Below are positions 43,008-51,143 of a stretch of 64,000 nt of DNA, piece after piece. The first letter of the stretch is position 1; every line of letters starts with the position of its first letter. The notes below the pieces were generated by a model. It had not been told where the DNA came from, did not search any database, and saw only the letters and a list, made by a program, of their open reading frames with translations. Source of the DNA: Paenibacillus antibioticophila (GTDB taxonomy: Bacteria > Bacillota > Bacilli > Paenibacillales > Paenibacillaceae); the NCBI RefSeq assembly GCF_000455265.1, contig NZ_HG005142.1, positions 190,441-254,440 on the forward strand. Direction: 5' to 3'. Made by a program: the position numbers and the translations under genes.

Positions 43008-43991
43008 TCAATAAGGAAGAAAACCCATAAGCTGCTGTACATCAGTCAGCGTTTTCTCTGCCATTTCAGAGGCTTTCTCAGCGCCTTGACGCAAGATGCT
43101 GCGGATTTCTCCGGACTGCCTGATATCCCGATAACGCTGTTGTAGCGGCTCAAGTTCGCTTACAACCACTTCGGCCAGATCCTTTTTGAACGGTCCGTAC
43201 ATTTGTCCTTCATACCGCGCTTCGACCTCAGCAACAGATAATCCAGAGCACTGACTGTAAATGGTGATCAGATTGCTTACCTCTGGCTTGTTCGCAGGAT
43301 CGAATCTCACTTCCCGTCCGGAATCCGTCGTTGCGCGGCTGATCTTCTTCCGAATTTCATCCGGAGTGTCCAACAAGGCAATCATGCTGCCAGGATTCGG
43401 ATTGCTCTTGCTCATCTTCTTAGAGGCATCGTCCAAGGACATAATTCTCGCCCCAACCTTCGGAATGTAGGGCTCAGGCATTTTGAAATATTCACCATAA
43501 CGGCTGTTGAATCGTCCGGCAAGGTCCCGGGTAAGCTCCAAATGCTGCTTCTGATCTTCTCCTACCGGTACCAGGTCAGCATTATAGATCAGAATATCGG
43601 CGGCCATCAATGCAGGATAGACGAACAGGCCAGCTCCTACGGATTCTTTACCGGCCGACTTATCTTTGAACTGGGTCATTCGTTCCAGTTCACCCATTGA
43701 AGCTAAAGTCGTAAGCATCCATCCCAACTGAGCGTGCTGACGAACATGGGACTGCATATAAACATTGGCTTTGGCAGGATCGATTCCGGCTGCCACGAAC
43801 AGGGCCGCCACGGACTCGGACTGCTCCCGTAAATCAGTCGGATTCTGCGGAACCGTAATAGCATGAAGATCTACAACCATGAAGTTGCAGATATGATCAT
43901 GCTGAAGTGTAACGAAGTTTTTCAGTGCACCGATATAATTGCCTAGTGTTAGCTTCCCGCTTGGCTGGATGCCGGACAGTACTCTTTTCAT
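43008..43991 (-). CDS. trpS: Tryptophanyl-tRNA synthetase
   Basis: TrpRS charges tRNA-Trp. The 327-residue protein is a class I synthetase with a short TIGN-type signature at PSGKLTLGNYIGA (about 10-22) and KMSKS at about 191-195 (KKMSKSNPNPGS). VYPALMAADILIYNADLVPVGEDQKQHLELTRD is the conserved core. The gene is expressed behind a T-box leader with a TGG specifier, so uncharged tRNA-Trp should raise its expression. Confidence 0.97.
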   Translation of the reverse strand: MKRVLSGIQPSGKLTLGNYIGALKNFVTLQHDHICNFMVVDLHAITVPQNPTDLREQSESVAALFVAAGIDPAKANVYMQSHVRQHAQLGWMLTTLASMGELERMTQFKDKSAGKESVGAGLFVYPALMAADILIYNADLVPVGEDQKQHLELTRDLAGRFNSRYGEYFKMPEPYIPKVGARIMSLDDASKKMSKSNPNPGSMIALLDTPDEIRKKISRATTDSGREVRFDPANKPEVSNLITIYSQCSGLSVAEVEARYEGQMYGPFKKDLAEVVVSELEPLQQRYRDIRQSGEIRSILRQGAEKASEMAEKTLTDVQQLMGFLPY

Positions 43992-44034
43992 AACCTAATT
44001 CCTCCATTTCATATGCTGGGCTGCACTTAAATAA

Positions 44035-44328
44035 ATACAAAAAAACTCACATCCGCAAGGGACGTGAGACCGTGGTGCCACCCTATTTTACCGAGCTTCT
44101 GAATCTGACAATACTTTCCTTCCAGCTGCCCGGCCTTGGAACTCCATAACGCGGAGTCAAGCGGCCGACATAATTGAGAAGACGTTCATCTTCCGTTCTG
44201 TTCGGCACTCAAGGGTCCATTCAGCCAGATGCTTCCACCGGTTCACAGCAACCACCGGCTTTCTGAAGGAGAGGCTTCTATACTTACTTATCCCTGTCAA
44301 CGTATTTACAATATTCACTGATTTGTCT
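44035..44328 (-). ncRNA. T-box riboswitch (Trp specifier) controlling trpS
   Basis: On the minus strand, stem I contains the AGTA-type bulge region and a specifier loop GAATGGACC, with TGG (44219-44217) coding for Trp. The 14-base T-box AGGGTGGCACCACGG lies at 44084-44070. It is followed by the terminator CTCACGTCCC...GGATGTGAG and a T run (44068-44041). The specifier fits the regulated gene. Confidence 0.96.
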
Positions 44329-44334
44329 ATGATC

Positions 44335-44363
44335 ATCATAAATGGCCTAAATAGTCATGTCAA
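44335..44363 (-). promoter_or_regulatory. Promoter of the trpS T-box transcript
   Basis: On the minus strand, TTGACA (44358-44363), a 17-bp spacer and TATGAT (44335-44340). Near-consensus sigma-A promoter. Confidence 0.8.
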
Positions 44364-44448
44364 ATCCATTTTTCGTCCAGCGCAAAAAGTGTTATTATAG
44401 TTTAAAGCTTATAGAAACCGATTATGATGTGGGAAAAGGAGCAAAGAT

Positions 44449-45432
44449 ATGAAGAAAGTGACCAAAGGGCGATGGAATGGGTACGATACGTACATCCTGC
44501 ATAGCCGCGAACTTGAAGTCACACTGCTACCCCGTCTTGGCAACAACGTCATTCGTATTTGGGACCATGTTCATGAGCGCGACATCCTTCGTCATCCGGA
44601 GGAGCAAGAACTGGATTTCTACCTGCAGAAGCCGTATCATTTCGGGATCCCGGTGCTGATTCCGCCCGGACGGATCCGCCGCGGACAATTTACTTATGCC
44701 GGCCAGTCCTATCAATTTGATCGCAATACCGCTAATGACAATCACATTCACGGCTTACACCGGACTCAGGCTTGGTGTGTAAGCGACATCGATGAGGACG
44801 AGGACGGATGCGCGATCACAACCGAATTCCTGACCTCTGATGATCCAAATTGGATGCGCCAATACCCGGAGCCCTTAAAGCTGGAGATGACAATTCGGCT
44901 TCAAGGAACATCCCTGACGCAAACCTACAAGGTTAGCCATCTTGGCTCTTCCCCTGCTCCCTTCGGATTAGGACTCCACACCTGGTTCCTGATCGACGGT
45001 GCCCCGGAAGCCTGGACACTGAAGGTTCCCGTATCCGGAATTTACCTGTCTGACGAAGAGATCATTACGACAGGCGAGACAGCCCCGTTGGGAGAGCTAG
45101 AAGCGCTCAATGAAGGATTGAATCTGAAGGGTACAAATTTTGACACGATGTTGAAAATTGGCGATCTTCCTGTCAAGGCAGAGCTTTTCCGTGATGATGG
45201 CTACGGGTTGATCTACTCTGCGGATCCTGCCTACTTTAAGCATTGGGTATTATACTCCAAGGGAGAGGCTGATCAATTCATATGCGTGGAGCCTTATACC
45301 TGGCTGCCGGATGCTCCTAATTTAGGCCTTCCAAATGAGGAGACAGGACTGATCGATCTCCAACCAGGGCAGAAATTAGATCTGACGGTGAAGCTGGATA
45401 TCGTTCATCCGGCTGAAGAAACTCAGCCTTAG
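44449..45432 (+). CDS. Aldose 1-epimerase family protein
   Basis: A 327-residue beta-sandwich protein of the galactose mutarotase-like family, which interconverts alpha and beta anomers of sugars. N-terminal LPRLGNNVIRIWDH and YHFGIPVLIPPGRIRRGQF place it in the family. Candidate catalytic His residues are in NHIHGLHR and GLHTWFL, and a Glu in CVEPYTW near the end. No sugar pathway genes adjoin it, so the physiological sugar is unknown. Confidence 0.85.
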   Translation: MKKVTKGRWNGYDTYILHSRELEVTLLPRLGNNVIRIWDHVHERDILRHPEEQELDFYLQKPYHFGIPVLIPPGRIRRGQFTYAGQSYQFDRNTANDNHIHGLHRTQAWCVSDIDEDEDGCAITTEFLTSDDPNWMRQYPEPLKLEMTIRLQGTSLTQTYKVSHLGSSPAPFGLGLHTWFLIDGAPEAWTLKVPVSGIYLSDEEIITTGETAPLGELEALNEGLNLKGTNFDTMLKIGDLPVKAELFRDDGYGLIYSADPAYFKHWVLYSKGEADQFICVEPYTWLPDAPNLGLPNEETGLIDLQPGQKLDLTVKLDIVHPAEETQP

Positions 45433-45484
45433 AAACAAGTTACGTCTGCATCTCTATTGTCCATTAAATATTGCTTCTGTCAGG

Positions 45485-45523
45485 GCCGCTCGTTCAGCAA
45501 TTCTGCTGTGCGGGCGGCTTTTT
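45485..45523 (+). terminator. Terminator after the aldose epimerase gene
   Basis: GGCCGC/GCGGC outer stem with an inner CAGCA/TGCTG hairpin, then TTTTT. Confidence 0.75.
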
Positions 45524-45660
45524 AGTATGCCTGCTCATAGGATTACGGCTCTACTCTTCAAAGATGCAATAATTACCACTACTTTTGTATGACAGAGAAC
45601 CGAATATTTTGCTCTCGAAGAACCATACTAACATCACAAAGGACGAAGGAGGTGACAAAC

Positions 45661-45882
45661 ATGGCAGGACAAAGCCGCTCCAACAACCTTGTAGTTCCTC
45701 AAGCAACTGCTGCATTGCAACAGTTGAAAATGGAAGCAGCACAGGAACTTGGTGTAACCATCCCACAAGATGGATACTATGGGAACTATACTTCCCGCGA
45801 AACCGGATCCCTCGGGGGTTACATCACAAAACGTCTGGTACAATTGGCAGAACAGCAATTGTCGGGTCGTTCGAACCTGTAA
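45661..45882 (+). CDS. Alpha/beta-type small acid-soluble spore protein (SASP)
   Basis: SASPs saturate spore DNA and protect it from UV and other damage. The 73-residue product carries the family blocks: [18 protein letters not shown], the [23 protein letters not shown] signature, and a short polar tail. GAAGGAGGTGAC precedes ATG 45661. Such genes are normally read by forespore RNA polymerase with sigma-G; no clear sigma-G promoter could be fixed by eye. Shows that the organism sporulates. Confidence 0.95.
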   Translation: MAGQSRSNNLVVPQATAALQQLKMEAAQELGVTIPQDGYYGNYTSRETGSLGGYITKRLVQLAEQQLSGRSNL

Positions 45883-45913
45883 TCGGAATTTCCCTAAGTA
45901 TTAAAATAGGAGG

Positions 45914-45946
45914 AAAGGCGGTCTGCAGTGAATGCAGGTCGCCTTT
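45914..45946 (+). terminator. Terminator after the SASP gene
   Basis: AAAGGCG/CGCCTTT outer and CTGCA/TGCAG inner stems, then a T-rich run. Confidence 0.85.
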
Positions 45947-45952
45947 CTTTCC

Positions 45953-46372
45953 TTATGCACTGGATGATTCCTTGTATGTATGTGCGGAAGAACGGTTCGG
46001 GTAGCGCTGAATCAATAGGTTGGCCATGTTATAATTCGATTCCAGCGTGGCATCCATCATCAGCTTGTCTTTCTTTACTGTAAAATCAAAGCTGATCTCG
46101 CCGTGCGTCCAATATCTTTTGAATCTCAGCGATTCCAACGCCATGGTTCGCAGGTTGTCCAGCTGTTCAGAATCCAGTCCATCGCCTTCTTCCATCAAGC
46201 TGCCGTCACGCCCTGCAATGGGATTGTGGCGAACGCCAAACTTGCCGATCACGTTATTGCGGATTTGTACGAATACAGTCCCGGAGTTCATCGAGCCAAG
46301 CTCAATCTCCAGTTCTTTAAATACAATATCCATTTGTCTCGCCAGAGACAGATTGTCCGTGTTTATCATCAT
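45953..46372 (-). CDS. Hypothetical soluble protein (139 aa)
   Basis: GGGAGGAGGTG lies in front of the paired ATGs at 46372. The product has no signal or membrane segment. It shows MDIVFKELEIELGSMNSGTVFVQIRNNVIGKFGVRHNPI near the N-terminus and WTHGEISFDFTVKKDKLMMDATLESNYNMANLLIQRY near the C-terminus, suggesting a small alpha/beta fold. I do not recognise a family. It is convergent with the SASP gene. Confidence 0.7.
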   Translation of the reverse strand: MMINTDNLSLARQMDIVFKELEIELGSMNSGTVFVQIRNNVIGKFGVRHNPIAGRDGSLMEEGDGLDSEQLDNLRTMALESLRFKRYWTHGEISFDFTVKKDKLMMDATLESNYNMANLLIQRYPNRSSAHTYKESSSA

Positions 46373-46575
46373 TACACCTCCTCCCTCAAAACTTTCCCTT
46401 TTAAGGGGTCATAATCCATTATAGAGCAATAAATTACATCTTTCAACAATATTAAACATATTTTAGGAGGCTGGAAATAGAAATAAGGGGTACAAAGATC
46501 GCACTTTGACTAATAGATACGTAGCATTTTTTATGCGGATTTCGCCCAACTGACCTTGCAAGATACCGCGGCGGG

Positions 46576-46919
46576 ATTTTAGTGCTTTTTTGCACTTATT
46601 AGCTCCACCCAGGCTCTAGCTCCTTCGGAGACGATTTTTGCATGAATTTCCGTACAAACTCCGAACTGGCGATTTTAATGCAAAAAGTCATTAAAATTAC
46701 TGATGGCGGCGTTCGGGTGACCATTTTAGTGCAGAAAGTCATTATAATTCCTGGTGGCGGCGTTCAGGTGACCATTTTAGTGCAGAAAGTCATTAAAATT
46801 CCTGGTGGCGACGTTCAGGTGACCATTTTAGTGCAGAAAGCCATTAAAATTGCTGATGGCGGAGCTCGGCTGTTTACTGCACGGTTTTAATGCTTTTTTA
46901 CACTTATTAGCTCCACCCA
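46576..46919. repeat. 51-bp minisatellite framed by a 36-bp direct repeat
   Basis: Four tandem 51-bp units begin at 46672, 46723, 46774 and 46825; each contains a hairpin of the type ATTTTA...TAAAAT. The array is bracketed by two copies (46576-46611 and 46884-46919) of a 36-bp sequence with TTTTARTGCTTTTTT and CACTTATTAGCTCCACCCA. A frame through the array codes a 17-residue periodic peptide, but no ribosome site supports it. Confidence 0.85.
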
Positions 46920-46947
46920 TGAAAGGTGTACAAGTAACTATTGCTTT

Positions 46948-46998
46948 AAAGCAAAAGGGCCCCCTGAAGGAAACGAATTTCCTTTTGGGATAGCCCTT
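46948..46998 (-). terminator. Putative pepF transcript terminator
   Basis: On the minus strand, AAGGGC ... AAGGAAA-ttcg-TTTCCTT ... GCCCTT, then TTTGCTTT. It lies about 225 bp past the pepF stop, beyond the 13-bp repeat array. Confidence 0.6.
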
Positions 46999-47016
46999 AA
47001 AGTCCGGAACTCAAGT

Positions 47017-47199
47017 TTGTTACTGTATCTTATCACTGTGTCTTGTTACTATATATCTTGTTACTTTGTCTTGTCATTGTATCTTGTCACTATATCTTGT
47101 CACTATATCTTGTCACTCTGTCTTGTTACTCTGTCTTGTTACTGTATCTTATCGCTCTGTCTTGTTACTCTGTCTTGTTACTCAGTCTTGGCACTCTGC
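47017..47199. repeat. 13-bp tandem repeat array, about 14 units
   Basis: Consecutive variants of TCTTGTTACTCTG (mostly 13 bp, one of 15) fill the space between the pepF stop codon and its likely terminator. Units differ mainly at the GTTAC/GTCAC and CTCTG/CTATA/CTGTA positions. There are no spacers, so it is not a CRISPR array. Confidence 0.9.
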
Positions 47200-47223
47200 C
47201 TTAATTTCTTTTACCCGGCTTGA

Positions 47224-49029
47224 TTACTCTGCCGTTAATTCAAGGAATTGCTTCACATCGTCTACAACCAGAGCCATAGCTCCTTCCCAGAAATCCGGCT
47301 GGGTCAGATCAACATTCAGATGCTTGGACGCAAGCTCCTCTACCGACATCTTGCCGGTATCCTGAAGCAGCGCATCGTATTTATCCGCAAAGCCCTGTCC
47401 TTCCTTGACAGCCAGCGCATAAATCCCTGTACTGAACATGTAGCCGAAGGTATAAGGGAAGTTATAGAACGGATACCCTGTGATATAAAAATGCAGCTTC
47501 GAGGCCCAAAAGTGCGGGTGGTACACATCCAGCGCCCCACAGAATGCTTCTTCCTGAGCTTCCTTCATTAGATTACACAATTGCTCCGCATCCAGCATGC
47601 CCGACTTCCGCTGCTCGTAGAACCGGGTCTCAAACAGGAAGCGGGCGTGAATATTCATGAAGAAGGCTACGCCGCGTTGAATTTTATCTGCCAATAGCGC
47701 AATCTTCTCTTCCTTAGAGGAAGCATTCTGCATTAGGGCATCCGATACAATCATCTCTGCAAAGGTGGAGGCTGTCTCCGCCACATTCATGCCGTAGTTC
47801 TGATTGAAGATCTCTTCGTCATTCATCACATGCTGATGATAGGCGTGACCCAGCTCATGCGCCAAGGTGGACAGATTGGAGATGGTTCCTCCGTAGGTCA
47901 TAAAGATCCGGGTCTGCTTGCTGTCCTGCAGCGAGGTGCAGAATCCGCCGGGACGCTTGCCGGGACGGTCCTCCGCTTCGATCCAGCGCTTATTAAACGC
48001 ATAAGCAGCAAAATCGGCCATTTTCGGATTAAACTTATGGAATTGCTCCACAATCTCTTTCGCAGCATCCTCATAAGCGACTTTACCGGTTGCTTCACCA
48101 ATTGGAGCGTCGACATCAGCCCAGTTCAATTTCTCTACCCCGAGCAGCTTGGCCTTGCGCTCCAGATACTGCACAAATAACGGCTTATGTTTGATAATCA
48201 CTTCCCACATCATGTCGAGCGTAGCACGGGACATCCGGTTGATTGCCAAAGGCTCCTTCAGCACATCCTCCCAGCCGCGCTTTTCATACAGCTTCAGCCG
48301 GAAGCCCGCCAAGCGATTCAGCGTATCTGCCGCATAATCCGCTACCTCGCCCCAAGCGCGCTCCCACTTTGGAAAGAGTTCCTCGCGAAGCGCTCTGTCC
48401 GGATCATCCAGCTTATTTGCCGCCTGCCCCACGGAAAGCTCCTTGGTCTGCCCATCCTTCTCTGTGAATGGAATGGTCACCTTTGCCACAATAGTATCGT
48501 AATGCTGGCTCCAGCCATGATATCCGTCCACCGCAAGATCCGCCGCGAGACTCTCAAGCTCCGGAGCAAGACGTTCCCTGGCTTCCTGGCGCTTCTCATT
48601 CAGTACAAAGGCGATGCTTGCGACCGCCTCTCTTTCCAGCCATTTCTCCCAAACCTGATCATCGGTCAGGCGCAGAATGCTCTGGAAGCGAGTCGTCAGG
48701 TTCTCATACTTCGCATTCATTCCATGAAGCTTGCTCTCCAGTTGAATCGCCTTTTTATCATGTTGATTTTGAGCCGTCAGACACTCTACAAAGGCTCCCG
48801 ATTCCGAGAGACGAGCCACCATGCTCTGCAGGCTCCCGATCACCTCGTCATATGCGGCCGTCTCTTCGACGGTGGCCGGAGCCGACGCATCCGCAAGCTG
48901 AGTGTCCAGAGCCGTAATGTCTTGCTCCAATTGAGCGATGTAGGTCTTTAGTTGCTCCGAGGAAGATCCCCCCGGAAAAATCGATTCCAGATCCCATACC
49001 GTTGATACCGGTGTTTGAAGTTGTCCCAT
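47224..49029 (-). CDS. pepF: Oligoendopeptidase F (M3 metallopeptidase)
   Basis: PepF cleaves oligopeptides of about 7-17 residues in the cytoplasm. Start 49029 is preferred because AAAGGA lies 7 bases before it; ATG 49038 overlaps that site. The product is about 601 residues. The zinc motif HEXXH reads LAHELGHAYH, and the third ligand region NVAETASTFAEMIVSDAL follows. GYMFSTGIYALAVKEG near the C-terminus is typical of the PepF/M3B group. A 13-bp minisatellite lies just past the stop codon. Confidence 0.95.
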   Translation of the reverse strand: MGQLQTPVSTVWDLESIFPGGSSSEQLKTYIAQLEQDITALDTQLADASAPATVEETAAYDEVIGSLQSMVARLSESGAFVECLTAQNQHDKKAIQLESKLHGMNAKYENLTTRFQSILRLTDDQVWEKWLEREAVASIAFVLNEKRQEARERLAPELESLAADLAVDGYHGWSQHYDTIVAKVTIPFTEKDGQTKELSVGQAANKLDDPDRALREELFPKWERAWGEVADYAADTLNRLAGFRLKLYEKRGWEDVLKEPLAINRMSRATLDMMWEVIIKHKPLFVQYLERKAKLLGVEKLNWADVDAPIGEATGKVAYEDAAKEIVEQFHKFNPKMADFAAYAFNKRWIEAEDRPGKRPGGFCTSLQDSKQTRIFMTYGGTISNLSTLAHELGHAYHQHVMNDEEIFNQNYGMNVAETASTFAEMIVSDALMQNASSKEEKIALLADKIQRGVAFFMNIHARFLFETRFYEQRKSGMLDAEQLCNLMKEAQEEAFCGALDVYHPHFWASKLHFYITGYPFYNFPYTFGYMFSTGIYALAVKEGQGFADKYDALLQDTGKMSVEELASKHLNVDLTQPDFWEGAMALVVDDVKQFLELTAE

Positions 49030-49156
49030 TCGATTCATCCTTTCTTTTCACCCTTCATTCGCCATTCTTTTTCTTCTCAAAGGTTGAAGTTAAATAGCAG
49101 AAAAGTGTATAACTATAGTTGCACAACCATCCCTATACTAACAGGAGGTGCTCCTA

Positions 49157-49330
49157 ATGAAGCCATTGCAAATTTCGCCGGAAACAGCGATCAAGCTTGC
49201 CGCCGAATTAAAGGTGCCTATCGAACACTTGATGCATATGCCGCAGCATATACTGCTGCAAAAATTGGCCGACCTGGCGAAAAAGGAATCGGCTACTCCA
49301 TCTCCAGAGAAACCGGATTCATCATCATGA
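49157..49330 (+). CDS. yycC: YycC-like small protein (57 aa)
   Basis: ATG 49157 follows AGGAGGTG. The product starts MKPLQISPETAIKLAAELKVP and continues HLMHMPQHILLQKLADL, almost the sequence of Bacillus YycC (about 49 residues), with a Ser/Pro-rich tail. The function of YycC is unknown. Its stop overlaps the start of the next gene (ATGA), so the pair should be translationally coupled. Confidence 0.85.
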   Translation: MKPLQISPETAIKLAAELKVPIEHLMHMPQHILLQKLADLAKKESATPSPEKPDSSS

Positions 49331-49557
49331 TTCCTTTTGAGAAGACTCTCCCCTACGATATTCTTATGGGGGATGTTTATGTACAAGAATGCCCTTTTTG
49401 TAAAAAAGAGCACATTTTGCTGCCACTGAAGCCCCGCGATATTGTCCTTGTGCGTGAAGGAAAGAAGAAGCTGCTTGTCTTCCCCTGCTGTCACAACAAA
49501 GTCACGATTCTGGACAGCGATCAGGATTACTTACTGACAGACACGGCCATCAGGTAG
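49327..49557 (+). CDS. Small Cys-rich protein (76 aa) coupled to yycC
   Basis: It starts inside the yycC stop (ATGA). CPFCKKEH at about 22-29 and FPCCHNKV near residue 53 suggest a zinc-ribbon-like site. HILLPLKPRDIVLVREGKKKLLV lies between the two. No family recognised. It may be a translational partner of YycC. Confidence 0.7.
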   Translation: MIPFEKTLPYDILMGDVYVQECPFCKKEHILLPLKPRDIVLVREGKKKLLVFPCCHNKVTILDSDQDYLLTDTAIR

Positions 49558-49609
49558 AAGCGCCTGCCGGGCGTATCTTGCCGATCCGCGGCGACTGCGG
49601 GGCGTTGCT

Positions 49610-50308
49610 TCAGCCCCGCATCTCCTCGGGCAGCTCTTGCCCTTGGTTCATCATTTCTTCCCGAAGCGTAGCCCATTGCTCCCGGCAAGCCCGGATCATC
49701 GCGGCATCCATGATCCGTTTATCATTAATTACCCTCGCGAACCATTTCACCGCTTCATTATATTCTCCAATTCTCCGATGCAGTTCACCGATCAAATACA
49801 TCAGCCGGGCATCACTGCCATGGATATCCTCAGTCTCGAAGACACGGATATAAGACTCCAGCGCATACTTCATGAAACGCTGCTCTTGCTCTTGATTGTT
49901 CTTATAGCGATAGAGCCAGGCTATATGATGCAGCAGACTGGCTAAAATCCGTTCCTTCTCACCGATCGTCTGGGCGCACAATAATCCCAGCTTGTACGAC
50001 TCAAGTGCCGTTTCCCAATCCCGGTGGCCGTCGTAATTTCGCTTGATGAACCGATCTCCGATATCCTGCTTGAACTTGGCACGCTGTGCTTCGCTTAGCT
50101 TGGCATTAAAATTTTCAGTAGAAGCAAACCCGCAGGAAGGACATATTCTCACTACATAGTAATCCGGATTCTCCTCATTATAATAACCGCAAAAATCGGT
50201 ATCGGTGCGCGTAGCCCGCTTGAAGCTGGGGCGCACCCGTGAAGTTGAAAATGTGTTTTCGCAGTGGAGACAGGTAACCTTGATCTGATACAGCGGTTCT
50301 AATTCCAC
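49610..50308 (-). CDS. DUF2225 family protein
   Basis: A 232-residue cytoplasmic protein. The N-terminal zinc-ribbon-like part has two CxxC pairs (CLHC at about 14-17, CPSC at about 57-60) with GYYNEENPDYYVVRICPSCGFA typical of DUF2225. The C-terminal part is a helical TPR-like array (WETALESYKLGLLCAQ, ALESYIRVFETED, YNEAVKWFARVI). Function is unknown. It follows the truncated haemoglobin gene by about 40 bp on the same strand and is probably co-transcribed with it. Confidence 0.85.
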   Translation of the reverse strand: MELEPLYQIKVTCLHCENTFSTSRVRPSFKRATRTDTDFCGYYNEENPDYYVVRICPSCGFASTENFNAKLSEAQRAKFKQDIGDRFIKRNYDGHRDWETALESYKLGLLCAQTIGEKERILASLLHHIAWLYRYKNNQEQEQRFMKYALESYIRVFETEDIHGSDARLMYLIGELHRRIGEYNEAVKWFARVINDKRIMDAAMIRACREQWATLREEMMNQGQELPEEMRG

Positions 50309-50347
50309 AAACTGACTTCCTTTCTCATCCGAAATATGGCTGCATAG

Positions 50348-50731
50348 TCACTCTTGCGCTGTGTTCACAAAATGAAAGGCAGGTCCGGACAATCGATGCA
50401 ACACGACCTCACGAAGAGGAGCCGGCACCTCAAGATCCTCCAGCGCTTCACGCATACAACCGAGCCAAGCCTCCGCCCGCTGCGGGGTCACCGGAAACGG
50501 AAGATGGCGGGCGCGCATCATCGGATGGCCATGAGCCTCCGAATACAGCATTGGTCCGCCAAAAAACTGTGTCAAGAACATGTATTGCTTCTCCATCACC
50601 GGATAAATGTCCTCGGGAAAGAGAGGCCCCAGAAGAGGATTAGCCTGCACCTTTGGATAAAATGCCTCCACCAGATTCCGGATTGTCTCTGCTCCCCCCA
50701 GCTGCTCATACAGGCTATCTCCAGAGTTCAC
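50348..50731 (-). CDS. Group II truncated haemoglobin (YjbI/trHbO type)
   Basis: A 127-residue globin with the shortened 2-on-2 fold. Features are Tyr25 at B10 (VEAFYPKV), the FFGGP turn (57-60), the proximal His76 (MMRARHLPF), and Trp89 at G8 (AWLGCM), all typical of group II. These globins bind O2 and NO and may protect against nitrosative or oxidative stress. ATG 50731 has GGAGGGA in front. Confidence 0.92.
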   Translation of the reverse strand: MNSGDSLYEQLGGAETIRNLVEAFYPKVQANPLLGPLFPEDIYPVMEKQYMFLTQFFGGPMLYSEAHGHPMMRARHLPFPVTPQRAEAWLGCMREALEDLEVPAPLREVVLHRLSGPAFHFVNTAQE

Positions 50732-50799
50732 TATACTCCCTCCATTCCTTTTTCACTTTTATCATCTGATACTAAACCCTATTATACCAAACAATGGTC

Positions 50800-50828
50800 A
50801 AAAAAATAAAAGCCCCATCAGGAGCTTT
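50800..50828 (-). terminator. Terminator after the 31-aa peptide gene
   Basis: On the minus strand, AAAGCTCC-TGAT-GGGGCTTT, then TATTTTTTT. Confidence 0.8.
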
Positions 50829-50864
50829 CAGGAAAAAATATACCCTCTTCAACAATTTGGTGAC

Positions 50865-50960
50865 TTAATAGGTGCGCCAATCCTCTTCACTGGAATGGAC
50901 AAGAGAGGCGCGAATAACATACACAAAGGCGCATACGAGAATACCTGCGACAATACTCAT
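50865..50960 (-). CDS. 31-aa membrane peptide, unknown
   Basis: ATG 50960 is preceded by GGAGAG. The product MSIVAGILVCAFVYVIRASL is one hydrophobic segment, followed by a polar tail VHSSEEDWRTY. A canonical terminator follows 37 bp downstream. The ribosome site and terminator support a real small gene; no family is recognised. Confidence 0.5.
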   Translation of the reverse strand: MSIVAGILVCAFVYVIRASLVHSSEEDWRTY

Positions 50961-51143
50961 ATTCAACACTCTCCATCCGTTTGTCGATTTATAGGTCTAT
51001 TTTATCATATTCAAATGAAAAATAAACCCCTTTTTGTAAGCGTTTTCTCTTCAAAATTTGTGCTGTTTGTCCTACTAAAAACATAGACTTGTCTTGAATC
51101 TGTTAATTACTATTGCATAATGTTTTGCTGGAGGGATCGGTTC

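Noticed and set aside
46642..46890. An 82-codon frame through the 51-bp minisatellite with a 17-residue period
   Set aside because: 51 is a multiple of three, so any frame without a stop stays open; no ribosome site and no domain.
47017..47365. Tandem repeats at 47.0-47.2 kb as a CRISPR array or a Leu/Cys-rich protein
   Set aside because: Units are contiguous 13-mers without spacers; no cas genes; the frames are a by-product of the repeat.
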